Virus record (IMG/VR): IMGVR_UViG_3300043639_000033 | Span: 1 to 29,408 of that record | Length of the DNA stretch: 29,408 nucleotides | Source of the DNA: a virus | Strand: one strand, 5' to 3' | Notes under the pieces: model-generated | Database searches by the model: none | What the model saw: the letters and a program-made list of their open reading frames with translations, nothing else | Told to the model about the DNA's origin: nothing | Part shown: positions 1-6,399 of the stretch, piece after piece | How the letters are laid out: the number at the start of each line of letters is the position of its first letter | Numbering within the stretch: the stretch's first letter is position 1 | Position numbers and translations under genes: made by a program

Positions 1-37
1 TCCTACCACAAACAGACTCCTCGGGAGGGAGTCGCAC

Positions 38-922
38 ATGGCTAAGAAGCAGCATACGACAACGCAAAAGCAAGTCACGGAAATCCTGAAAGTCTCGACG
101 GGCGGCTTCGACTGCTGCCTCGTCGGTCGCGACTTCGTCTGCAATCGCGTCAGCGAGAAGGCGAAGCGCGAGCTCTTGTTTCCCAACCCGCGCGTCAGCG
201 GGATTCGGACCACCCTGAAACACGTCCCGGTCGATGAATTTCGGGCGTCGCCGTATCTCTTGAAAGACCCGAGCCAACCGACGCTCCTGGCGATGTTGTC
301 GAGCGCGTTTCACAAGGCGATTGCGAACGCGACGCTCGACATGTCCGCGAAGAAAACGGAAATCTATCGCCGGATGTGGATTGAAGGCGACAAGACCAAC
401 ATCTACGGCGTGCCAAAGCTCTGGATGACGATCGTGCGGTCGGCCGACATGAACCGGACCCCCGATGTCCGGACGCGCGCGCGACTGCCGGAGTGGGCCT
501 GCCGGTTACGCATCACGTTTGTCGAGCCGCTGATCAAGGCGCAAGCCCTGGTGAATCTGCTGGCGTCCGCCGGTCTCACCATCGGCGTCGGCGATGGGCG
601 ACAGGAGAAGGGCTCGGGGATGCACTGCGGCAATTTCCGGATCGTCGGCGAGAACGATGCGGACTTCAAGCGCATCGTGAAAGAGGGCGGCCGCAAGGCG
701 CAGCAAGCGGCGCTCGATCACCCGGTCGCGTACGACGACGAAACGCTGGAGTTGCTGACGTGGTTCGACACCGAGCTCGAGCGACGGCGCAAAGCGGGGG
801 CGCCGCAGGTCGAGTCGGGCCCCGTGGCACACGCGCGGGCCGTTCGTCCCAACGGGAAGATCATCACGGACGGTCACCAGAAAGGGGCGCGCGGTGAAAC
901 TCACGCAAGCGCAGCTCGCTAG
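38..922 (+). CDS. Phage protein of unknown function with G-x-G-D-x-R-x-E-K-G motif
   Basis: A 294-residue protein with a good ribosome binding site (GGGAGGGAG, about 23-31) ahead of the ATG. No signal peptide or membrane segment is seen. The middle (residues about 120-205) alternates hydrophobic strands and ends in a glycine-rich stretch, GVGDGRQEKGSG followed by CGNFRIV. I know this kind of strand-loop-strand ending from a widespread phage family of unknown function whose members read roughly GVGEWRPEK-G-G-FG-F; that assignment is from memory and unproven. The C-terminus is charged and probably disordered. Its 3' end overlaps the next gene by 29 bases, so the two are probably co-translated. 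It lies just upstream of the pentamer array with one gene between. The beta-rich glycine-loop arrangement could suit a nucleic-acid-binding protein, but nothing in the sequence proves this. Confidence 0.8.
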   Translation: MAKKQHTTTQKQVTEILKVSTGGFDCCLVGRDFVCNRVSEKAKRELLFPNPRVSGIRTTLKHVPVDEFRASPYLLKDPSQPTLLAMLSSAFHKAIANATLDMSAKKTEIYRRMWIEGDKTNIYGVPKLWMTIVRSADMNRTPDVRTRARLPEWACRLRITFVEPLIKAQALVNLLASAGLTIGVGDGRQEKGSGMHCGNFRIVGENDADFKRIVKEGGRKAQQAALDHPVAYDDETLELLTWFDTELERRRKAGAPQVESGPVAHARAVRPNGKIITDGHQKGARGETHASAAR

Positions 923-1361
923 GATCAAGGCGCTCGAAAACAGCAAGGGCCAGATCACGGCCCGCCGGGTGCTCGAGGAGGCCCGGCAGGAGCGGAGCCC
1001 CTTACATCCGCTGTTTAACTGGGATGTGAAGCACGCCGCGGAACGCTGGTGGTTGCATCGCGCGCGGCTCGTGATCGGCGCGGTGTCGATCCAAGTCACG
1101 CACAACCACGCCGTGATCAAAGCCCCCTGTTACGTCGTGGACACGTCCGTCAAGGGTGAGGGGTATCGCAACGTGGTCGCCATGAAATCGGATGTCGCCT
1201 CGTCGCGGGAATCGCTGGTCTACACGCTGGAGATGGCGGCAGGACAGCTGCGCCGTGCGTACGACCTCGCCGTGCCACTCAAGTTGACGCGGGAGATCGA
1301 TACGTTGCTCGCGCAAATCGCGGGCGTCGCCCGCATCGCGCAGCAGAAGGAAGCGGCGTAA
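894..1361 (+). CDS. Conserved-looking phage protein, unknown function
   Basis: A 155-residue protein starting with GTG at 894, with AAAGGGG a few bases upstream inside the previous gene. The N-terminal segment resembles a short helical domain (residues 1-35) followed by the phrase SPLHPLFNWDVKHAAERW and a region rich in helix formers. A similar order, 'SPLH..F.WDD..AA...R...AR.LI', occurs in small proteins of many siphoviruses near recombination or replication genes; this is recalled family knowledge, not a search result. The C-terminal half (residues 100-155) is helical and Ala/Arg/Leu-rich. It overlaps the upstream gene by 29 bases and its stop codon is the left border of the pentamer array, so any transcript of this gene that continues would run into the array in its G-rich sense. 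Confidence 0.78.
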   Translation: MKLTQAQLARIKALENSKGQITARRVLEEARQERSPLHPLFNWDVKHAAERWWLHRARLVIGAVSIQVTHNHAVIKAPCYVVDTSVKGEGYRNVVAMKSDVASSRESLVYTLEMAAGQLRRAYDLAVPLKLTREIDTLLAQIAGVARIAQQKEAA

Positions 1362-2340
1362 AGCGGGGCGCGGCACGGCGCGAGGTGGCATGGCTCTGCA
1401 TGTCTAGGTGGGGCGTGAATGGCGCGGCGGGCGTGGCGTCGCAGCGCAGCGACGGGGCAATGCTTGGCAAGGATCGGCGAGGCGGGGTCAGTCGCGGCGC
1501 GGACTGGCGCGACATGGCACGGTGCGGCGCGGCGAGTCAGGTCCGGTTACGCGGGGCGTGGCCCGTTAGGCGAGGTCCGGTCGGCTCGGCAGGCGCGGTG
1601 CAAAGGCCTGGTCTGGCACGGCTTGGCGGGGCCGGATGCGGCTAGTTGCGGCCGGCACGGCGCGGCGCGGTATGGATTGGCACGGCACGGCGAGGCGTGA
1701 CGCGGCCTGGTCCGGCGAGCCCGGCGCGTCGGTGTTAGGCGTCGGCGGCGCGAGGCTGGATCAGGTTCGTCCAGGTCCGGCGAGGCGAGGCAGGCTCGGC
1801 GTGGCGCGGCCGGTTTGGGAACGGTTCGGCATCGGGGTGTTTGGCGAGGCAGGCAAGGCGTGGCGCGGCGGCGTGCGGAACGGCGAGGTTTGGCTCCGCA
1901 GGGATTGGCGTGACCGGCCGACGCGCGCGGACGGCGGGCGGGGTATGGATGGCGAGAGTACGACGTGGCGCGCACGGCACGGCGAGGGGCGCCACGGTCT
2001 GGCGCGGGCCGGATGTGGTCTGTTACGGCGGGCGAGGTTCGGCAAGGCGTGTCGAGGCGCGCGATGGTGCGACCGGGCCAGCAATGGTGCGGCGCGGCAT
2101 GGCAGGCGCGGCACGGCTTGGTTGGACAAGGTTCAGTCCGGTCGGGCGCGGTCAGGTCAGGCGTCGAAGGGCATGTCAGGAGTTGGTTCGGCACGGCAGG
2201 CGAGGCCCGGCGTGCGCGTGAAAGGTATGGCGCGTCACGGTTGGGACTGGCCCGGACGGCACGGCGAGGCAGGAGAGGTAAGGCGCGGCGCGGCTTCGCG
2301 GCGCGGGGTATGGCGTGGTCTGGCAAGGCAGGCACGCTCT
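1362..2340 (+). repeat. Degenerate pentanucleotide (GGYNN) array, about 980 bp, non-coding
   Basis: The whole interval is built on a 5-base step in which GG recurs, followed mostly by C or T and then two variable bases. In the block from 1654 to 1715, 12 of 13 successive positions spaced by exactly 5 (1654, 1659 ... 1714) begin GG; the exception is GA at 1699. Another clear block is 2224-2332. The grid slips by one base at intervals, as expected from small insertions and deletions, and then resumes. No long exact unit is repeated, so this is not a simple microsatellite: the GG frame is kept while the remaining bases vary. The G-rich strand is the coding strand of the flanking genes. Several overlapping reading frames on both strands are open only because the sequence is poor in TA; none spans the array, and stop codons at 1645, 1700 and elsewhere break them. 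Left border is the stop of the preceding gene; right border is about 2337, just before a normal ribosome binding site. Confidence 0.85.
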
Positions 2341-2375
2341 TTCACAAACTAACTAACGAAAGGTAGGCACCGAAA

Positions 2376-2543
2376 ATGGCACCAACAAAAGAACGTCCCG
2401 ATCACGATCTACCCGGCGGCGACCGTCCAGGCAATCGGCCGGATCAGGGATTACCAAGACCTGAGCGGCCCGGGGAGAAACCCGAGCCGCCGACGAAGCC
2501 GGTTGAACCGACCGAGCCGGCGCCGACGCCGCACACGACGTAA
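2376..2543 (+). CDS. Small Pro/Glu-rich protein (55 aa)
   Basis: An ATG at 2376 opens a 55-residue reading frame ending at the TAA at 2541-2543, with AAAGG about 10 bases upstream (2359-2363). The product is very rich in Pro, Glu, Asp, Arg and Gly (for example RPGEKPEPPTKPVEPTEP) and has no hydrophobic core, so it should be disordered. It is the first gene to the right of the pentamer array and is followed after 18 bases by another small gene. Function is not recognisable. It could be a short linker or acidic tail-like accessory protein, or a spurious frame; the clean ribosome binding site and the gene-dense setting favour a real gene. Confidence 0.55.
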   Translation: MAPTKERPDHDLPGGDRPGNRPDQGLPRPERPGEKPEPPTKPVEPTEPAPTPHTT

Positions 2544-2561
2544 CGCGAAGGGGATTCGACT

Positions 2562-2720
2562 ATGGCGAAGCGCGCGACCATCGCGGAGAAACTTCTACAA
2601 CGCATCGACGCGAAGATCGCGGCGCTTCGTCTCGCGCGCGAGGAGCTCGTGGCCGAGATCGAGGCGATGAAGACCAATCCGCAATCAACAACGGGCGACC
2701 AGGCGGCCGCCGACGAGTGA
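2562..2720 (+). CDS. Small coiled-coil protein (52 aa)
   Basis: ATG at 2562 with GAAGGGG about 8 bases upstream (2547-2553). The 52-residue product has a lysine/arginine-rich start (MAKRATIAEKLL) and then a heptad-like helix (residues about 8-36, RIDAKIAALRLAREELVAEI) with Ile/Leu spacing typical of a coiled coil, ending in a polar tail. Its TGA stop overlaps the GTG start of the following DUF1376-type gene (GTGA at 2717-2720), which points to translational coupling and to a shared role with that replication gene. The helix could serve for dimerisation or partner binding; no specific function is recognised. Confidence 0.65.
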   Translation: MAKRATIAEKLLQRIDAKIAALRLAREELVAEIEAMKTNPQSTTGDQAAADE

Positions 2721-3109
2721 CAGCGATGCCGATCCGATCCAACGGGCAACCGATTCGACACACCGCGCTCTACTGGTGGATCGACCGGTGGCGCAAGAGC
2801 ACGGCGTTCATCGACATGACGCTCGAACAGCAAGGCGCCTATCGGAACCTGCTCGACGAGGCGAGTCTCCGCGGCGGCGCGATTCCCGATAACGACGAGG
2901 TGCTCGCGAAAGCCTGCGGGGACCCGCGTCGCTGGCGGGCCCTCCGGAAGGTGGTCCTCGAGCGGTTCACGTTGACCCCGGACGGCTGGCGCAACGAAAC
3001 CCTCGACGGCGTCCTGAAAGAGACGGACCGACGCGCACTCAAGCAACGGAATTACCGGATACGAAACGGGCAACGCACACGCAGCGAAGTCGGTAACGAA
3101 TCACGGTAA
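2717..3109 (+). CDS. DUF1376 (YdaU-like) phage replication-associated protein, short form
   Basis: The product (130 aa from GTG 2717, or 127 aa from the in-frame ATG at 2726) carries the DUF1376 signature: YWWIDRWRKSTAFIDMTLEQ, then GAYRNLLDEA, and a DDEVLAKACG-like stretch (here NDEVLAKACGDPRRW) followed by a winged-helix-like helical segment. Proteins of this family sit at the position of lambda O/DnaA-like replication proteins in many prophages; the biochemical role is not firmly established. It is shorter than many relatives, which often continue with an Asn/Gly/Arg-rich tail and a further helical domain. Here the frame ends in RNYRIRNGQRTRSEVGNESR, directly in a cluster of GGTAACG repeats. 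The start overlaps the previous gene's stop. The shortened end could be natural or a result of frameshift. Confidence 0.8.
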   Translation: MTAMPIRSNGQPIRHTALYWWIDRWRKSTAFIDMTLEQQGAYRNLLDEASLRGGAIPDNDEVLAKACGDPRRWRALRKVVLERFTLTPDGWRNETLDGVLKETDRRALKQRNYRIRNGQRTRSEVGNESR

Positions 3110-3183
3110 CGCACGCGGTCAACGCGTGGGGCTTCTTCGGCGGTAACGATGACTGGTAACGCGCGTGCATTCGCGCGGTAACG
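3068..3183 (+). repeat. Iteron-like GGTAACG repeat cluster (possible replication origin)
   Basis: The heptamer GGTAACG occurs at 3092, 3105, 3142, 3155 and 3177, all in the same orientation, with near copies GGGCAACG at 3068 and GGTCAACG at 3117. Two pairs have the same 13-base spacing (3092/3105 and 3142/3155), making an imperfect 27-base direct repeat 50 bases apart. The cluster begins inside the 3' end of the DUF1376-type gene and continues into the intergenic region, and is followed by a visibly A+T-richer stretch (about 3208-3278). Iterons within or beside an initiator gene followed by an A+T-rich segment is the plan of the lambda origin. The alternative is that the repeats are the remains of an Asn/Gly-coding tail of the gene. 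Confidence 0.5.
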
Positions 3184-3279
3184 AAGGGCGACCTCCGGAT
3201 CTTCGGATCAGAACAAAACCAGTTAATTCGGTACGTTCTTCTCTCTTCGTCACTCGTCGTACTAGAAACAGTTAGAGCA

Positions 3280-3306
3280 GGCGCGCAAGACGCGCCGACC
3301 CTTTTT
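3280..3306 (+). terminator. Candidate rho-independent terminator
   Basis: GGCGCG (3280-3285), a five-base loop CAAGA, and CGCGCC (3291-3296) form a perfect 6-bp GC stem, followed after GACCC by five T (3302-3306). It lies in the 210-bp gap between the DUF1376-type gene and the next gene, which starts 14 bases after the T run. The distance between stem and T tract is a little longer than ideal, so it may terminate weakly or act as a leader structure for the gene at 3320. Confidence 0.55.
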
Positions 3307-3319
3307 GTGAGAAGAAATC

Positions 3320-3643
3320 ATGGCCGGAATCGGGGTCATCGCGGCGGTCGTTCACGAGGTCTTGAAGACCGAACAATTTGAGTCGCTGGCGGACCTGGCA
3401 GAAGCCGTCAAATGCCGCTGCGCGCGGCTCAAGATTCCGTACGACGCGGGCACGGTCGCGGAGGCCATCCACCTGGTCGAGCGGACGCGGCCGGTGCTTT
3501 CGGGTATCGAGCCGATCAGGCGTATCACGCGTATCGAACGTATCGAGGACGACGTGCGCCCGATCACGCGCGCGGAGGCCGCCGAGCTCTGGCCGCGCCT
3601 CGTCGCCGCCGTGATGCGCGAACAACGGAGGAGGTCCGCATGA
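3320..3643 (+). CDS. Hypothetical phage protein (107 aa)
   Basis: ATG at 3320, preceded by the purine-rich GAGAAGAAA. The 107-residue product is mainly helical; the N-terminal half (residues 1-45) has an Ala/Val/Glu pattern with a Cys pair (KCRCARLK), and residues about 60-80 contain the near-repeat RRITRIERIE, encoded by closely similar DNA (CGTATCACGCGTATCGAACGT). No known motif is recognised. It is the first gene after the candidate terminator and heads a run of small genes with overlapping ends; its stop overlaps the next start (ATGA at 3640-3643). Confidence 0.7.
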   Translation: MAGIGVIAAVVHEVLKTEQFESLADLAEAVKCRCARLKIPYDAGTVAEAIHLVERTRPVLSGIEPIRRITRIERIEDDVRPITRAEAAELWPRLVAAVMREQRRRSA

Positions 3644-3924
3644 CAGCGGAACGTGCCGTGGCAGAACTGATCCGACAGCACATCGCGCACGCGAACCAGG
3701 TGGCGGACGTGTGGTTGTTCTACATGGCCGCGCTGCCGGACGAGATGGATGAAGCCGAGCGCCGGGTGATCGCCCGGGCGTTCTATACGGGCGCGTCCTG
3801 TGCGGCGAGCCTCGTGCTGAAGGCCATCGCGCTCGATGACGAAACCGAAATGCGGGCCCGCATGGACGCGCTGTATCAGGAATTCCGGCGCTTCGCCGGT
3901 GACGTCGAAGCGGGTCGCGCATGA
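3640..3924 (+). CDS. Hypothetical helical phage protein (94 aa)
   Basis: The reading frame is open from further upstream, but ATG 3640 is chosen because GGAGGAGG lies 5 bases before it (3627-3634) and because it overlaps the previous stop as ATGA. The 94-residue product is almost entirely helical by composition (RAVAELIRQHIAHANQVADV, then two further amphipathic helices ending LYQEFRRFAGDVEAGRA). There are no catalytic or metal-binding motifs. It overlaps the next gene by four bases. Function unknown. Confidence 0.72.
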   Translation: MTAERAVAELIRQHIAHANQVADVWLFYMAALPDEMDEAERRVIARAFYTGASCAASLVLKAIALDDETEMRARMDALYQEFRRFAGDVEAGRA

Positions 3925-4193
3925 GCATCAAGTGGACGCGCGCCCCGGCGATCGGCCGCTCGTATACCTGCGGCCTCTGCGGGCACGTGCTCGACGCCAA
4001 CGAGCCGATGAAACTGCTGTCGGTCGATCGCGTGGCGGCCGTACTGGTCCGCTGCCAGTGCGACGAACCCGCGCCGCCCGATCTGCCGGCGCTGCCCGAG
4101 CGGAGCGAGCCGACCGCGCCGGCCTTCAAACCGCTGCGGCAGTTGTTGCCGCTCGAGTACGCGCAGACACGCCCGCGAGGACGGGACGAGTAA
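3921..4193 (+). CDS. Small zinc-ribbon-like protein (90 aa)
   Basis: ATG 3921 overlaps the previous stop. The product has Cys17-x-x-Cys20 (YTCGLCGH) near the N-terminus and Cys45-x-Cys47 (VRCQCD) about 25 residues later, a spacing that could bind one zinc ion. The remaining C-terminal half (residues 50-90) is Pro/Glu/Arg-rich and probably unstructured. It lies immediately upstream of the RusA resolvase gene. Small Cys-rich proteins are common in phage early operons, and the zinc assignment is an inference from the Cys spacing only. Confidence 0.7.
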   Translation: MSIKWTRAPAIGRSYTCGLCGHVLDANEPMKLLSVDRVAAVLVRCQCDEPAPPDLPALPERSEPTAPAFKPLRQLLPLEYAQTRPRGRDE

Positions 4194-4198
4194 CGTCG

Positions 4199-4696
4199 AT
4201 GCTGGCCTTCCGCGTCTACGGCGTCGCGCTGCCGAAGGGCAACATGCGGCCGCGCATCGTCCGCACGAAAAGCGGAATGCAGATTCCGATCGTGACGGAG
4301 AGCAATCGCAACGTCCGCTCGTGGCAGCAGTTGGTCAAGGAGGGCGCGAATCAGGCGCTCAACGAGCTCGCGCCTGGCGATCGCGCGCTCTTGCCTTTGG
4401 GCGTGCGGCTCACGATTGCCTTCTACCTGCCGCGGCCGAAGAAGCACGCCAAGCGCGGCGTCTTCGTGCCGCATTGCGTGGCGCCCGACTGCGACAAGCT
4501 CCTCCGCAGCGTGCTCGACGCGCTGACGTCCATCGTCTATCACGACGACAAACAGGTCACCGAGATCGTCGCGGGCAAGTACTACGCGGAGGTGGACGGC
4601 GCCTCGTATGTGGACATCCGCGTCGAAGCGGCCGGCTGGAAAACGGTCGCAGTGCCGGCGGCGCCGTTGCCGCTCTTCGAGTTGGCCGTCCCATGA
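4199..4696 (+). CDS. rusA: RusA-family Holliday junction resolvase
   Basis: RusA cuts four-way DNA junctions formed in recombination and replication, here probably to debranch concatemers before packaging. The 165-residue product from ATG 4199 has the family pattern: an N-terminal GVALPKGNMRPRI strand, a central AFYLPRPKKH segment, then PDCDKLLRSVLDAL and YHDDKQVTEI. The acidic residues Asp97, Asp99 and Asp116/117 correspond to the catalytic Asp70, Asp72 and Asp91 of E. coli RusA. The position of RusA Lys76 holds Arg103 here, a substitution I have seen in phage members. The upstream frame is open but ATG 4199 is the only start that gives the family N-terminus. The stop overlaps the next start (ATGA, 4693-4696). 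Confidence 0.9.
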   Translation: MLAFRVYGVALPKGNMRPRIVRTKSGMQIPIVTESNRNVRSWQQLVKEGANQALNELAPGDRALLPLGVRLTIAFYLPRPKKHAKRGVFVPHCVAPDCDKLLRSVLDALTSIVYHDDKQVTEIVAGKYYAEVDGASYVDIRVEAAGWKTVAVPAAPLPLFELAVP

Positions 4697-5373
4697 GCCG
4701 CGATCACGACCTGGCGCGGCATCTCGACGCCGAGAACCACCGGCTGCACGCGCTCAACTGTCGAACCTGCCACCCCGAAAGGAAACGCACAATGCGCCTC
4801 TTCGATGACGACAAGATCGGCGTGTATCTCGATGCGATCGGTCACCGCGTCGAGCGCACGAGCGACAGCGAAACCAAGATGGTCGACCTGACCTGTCGCG
4901 TGCAGCCGTTCGGGCCGGAGCTCGCCACGTCCCTGGACCCCGACGTGCGCGCCTTGCTGTTCAACCTGAGCGATGCGAAACCCAAACCGAAGCTCAAGAC
5001 GGTGCACTTCGATCTGACGGTGCCGCGCCAGGTGCTCGCGATCTATCCGCTGCCCGAGCTCGAGGACGGCCGGATCGCCCTCACGGAATGCGAGATCACC
5101 GGGTGCCGCGCGCGCACCGAAAAAGGCGTCGACGGCTACGCCCTGGTCTTTTACGTCAGCTTTGGGCCGGCGAGTCCTGCGGAACTGGAATACGTGTGTG
5201 AATGGCTGACACAGCAGCGGTTCATCACGTTCCAACCGCAGGCGCCGGCCCTCGACTTCGGCAAGACCGAGGACCCGCCGCCCCCTGGCCCCCCGCGTCG
5301 TGGCCGGCGGCGCGCTGAGCCTGCCGTGGATGCCGGCGACGAACTGCGCCCGGGCGTGCACGCGGAGCACTGA
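4693..5373 (+). CDS. Conserved-looking phage protein, unknown function (two possible starts)
   Basis: From ATG 4693, which overlaps the rusA stop, the product is 226 aa. An in-frame ATG at 4792 (MRLFDDDKIGVYLDAI, 193 aa) has the better ribosome binding site, GAAAGGAAA, and begins where a folded domain seems to start. The first 33 residues contain a Cys-x-x-Cys (NCRTCHP) and may be an extension, or the trace of a separate small gene fused in frame. The main domain (about residues 34-190) is a beta-rich fold with EKGVDGYALVFYVSFGPASP and a following helix; I know similar phage proteins of unknown function beside rusA. The end is Pro/Arg-rich. No catalytic motif was recognised. Confidence 0.75.
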   Translation: MSRDHDLARHLDAENHRLHALNCRTCHPERKRTMRLFDDDKIGVYLDAIGHRVERTSDSETKMVDLTCRVQPFGPELATSLDPDVRALLFNLSDAKPKPKLKTVHFDLTVPRQVLAIYPLPELEDGRIALTECEITGCRARTEKGVDGYALVFYVSFGPASPAELEYVCEWLTQQRFITFQPQAPALDFGKTEDPPPPGPPRRGRRRAEPAVDAGDELRPGVHAEH

Positions 5374-5375
5374 CC

Positions 5376-5732
5376 ATGCCGGTCCTCGAGGTCATCTGGA
5401 ACGGCGCCCATCAGGGTCGCGATTGCGACCTGCTCAACGAAGCGCTGCGCGTCACGCCGAAGCTGTATCCCCGCGACGCACCGAAACCGAAACCATCGTC
5501 GCCCCGCCGCTTCGATGCCCGCGACCTCGTGCTGACCTGTTTGCCGCAGCGGGCGGCCGACGCGCTCACATACGCGGACATCGCCGCGCGCACGAAGCTG
5601 ACGCCGTCGCAGATCGGCTCGGCGATGGCGAAACTGATTCACGAGCGCCTGGTGCAGCGCGCCTTCGCCAATCGGAATCGGATGCGGTCGCGCGTGACGC
5701 AACGCTACTGGCGATCGGATGGAGGCCGTTGA
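5376..5732 (+). CDS. Winged-helix-like DNA-binding protein
   Basis: ATG 5376 lies three bases after the previous stop. The 118-residue product has a short N-terminal segment (MPVLEVIWNG) and, from residue about 48, the pattern of a winged helix-turn-helix domain: ARDLVLTCLPQRAADALTYA, then DIAARTKLTPSQIGSAMAKL as the likely turn and recognition helices, and a wing-like strand LVQRAFANRNRMRSRVTQRY. It could regulate early phage genes or join a replication complex; its target is unknown. It sits in a run of recombination and chaperone-like genes on the same strand. Confidence 0.72.
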   Translation: MPVLEVIWNGAHQGRDCDLLNEALRVTPKLYPRDAPKPKPSSPRRFDARDLVLTCLPQRAADALTYADIAARTKLTPSQIGSAMAKLIHERLVQRAFANRNRMRSRVTQRYWRSDGGR

Positions 5733-5734
5733 CC

Positions 5735-6367
5735 ATGTTCGCTGAACGAACGGAGCACACTACGCGGTATCCGTTGACCTGGCCGCGAGGATGGGCGCGC
5801 ACGCCGCCGCGCGATCGCCGTGCCGCCGCTTTTGGCAGCCATGCGCGAGGCGACTTCAAGCGGCCGATGACGGCCGCGACAGCAACGGATCGTCTCGTCC
5901 GCGAGTTAGACCTTTTACGCGCAGATACCAACCGCGCCGTGCTCAGCACGAACATCGCCTTGCGATTGGATGGCCGCCCGCGCAGTGACCAAACGGAGCC
6001 GACAGACCCCGGCGCGGCGGTCTATTTCACCGTCGACGGGAAGGATCGGGCGCTCGCGTGCGACAAGTGGCGGCGCGTCGCGGACAACATCGCAGCGATC
6101 GCCGCGCATATCGAAGCTATCCGGGCCATCGCCCGCTACGGCGTAGGTACGCTCGAGCAAGCCTTCGCCGGCTATACGGCGCTGCCGCCGACGGCCGAGG
6201 ATTGGAGCATCGTCCTGATGGTCCCGACCTCGGCCACGCGGGCAGACATCCAAGCGGCCTATCGACAACTCGCAGCGATCCATCATCCGGATCGCGGCGG
6301 GCGGCACGAGGACATGGCGCGGCTGACGGCCGCGCGCGATCGCGCACTGGAGGTTGTTACCACATGA
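5735..6367 (+). CDS. Phage protein with C-terminal J domain (DnaJ-like)
   Basis: A 210-residue protein from ATG 5735. Residues about 50-130 are helical and charged, with no recognised domain. Residues about 157-205 match a J domain: IVLMVPTSATRADIQAAYRQ, then LAAIHHPDRGGRHEDMARL, including the HPD tripeptide (residues 184-186) that stimulates the ATPase of DnaK/Hsp70. In this family J-domain proteins recruit host Hsp70, and phages (lambda P) and some phage proteins use DnaK/DnaJ to remodel replication complexes. The J domain lies at the C-terminus, unlike classical DnaJ. Its place after rusA and before packaging genes fits a role in replication or remodelling, as an inference. Start chosen as the first ATG after the preceding stop. 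Confidence 0.8.
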   Translation: MFAERTEHTTRYPLTWPRGWARTPPRDRRAAAFGSHARGDFKRPMTAATATDRLVRELDLLRADTNRAVLSTNIALRLDGRPRSDQTEPTDPGAAVYFTVDGKDRALACDKWRRVADNIAAIAAHIEAIRAIARYGVGTLEQAFAGYTALPPTAEDWSIVLMVPTSATRADIQAAYRQLAAIHHPDRGGRHEDMARLTAARDRALEVVTT

Positions 6368-6399
6368 CCGCTCCATCCGGTAAGGAGGAGTGACCGGCC

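Noticed and set aside
15-33. Small hairpin GACTCC ... GGAGTC over the ribosome binding site of the first gene
   Set aside because: Only six base pairs with a seven-base loop at the very edge of the window; could be chance and no function can be argued.
1385-2366. Several overlapping long reading frames on both strands inside the pentamer array, with G-A-R-x-G-type repeats in translation
   Set aside because: They arise from a G-rich 5-base period read in triplets and from the lack of TA stops; no single frame spans the array, both strands are equally open, and no ribosome binding site or domain supports any of them.
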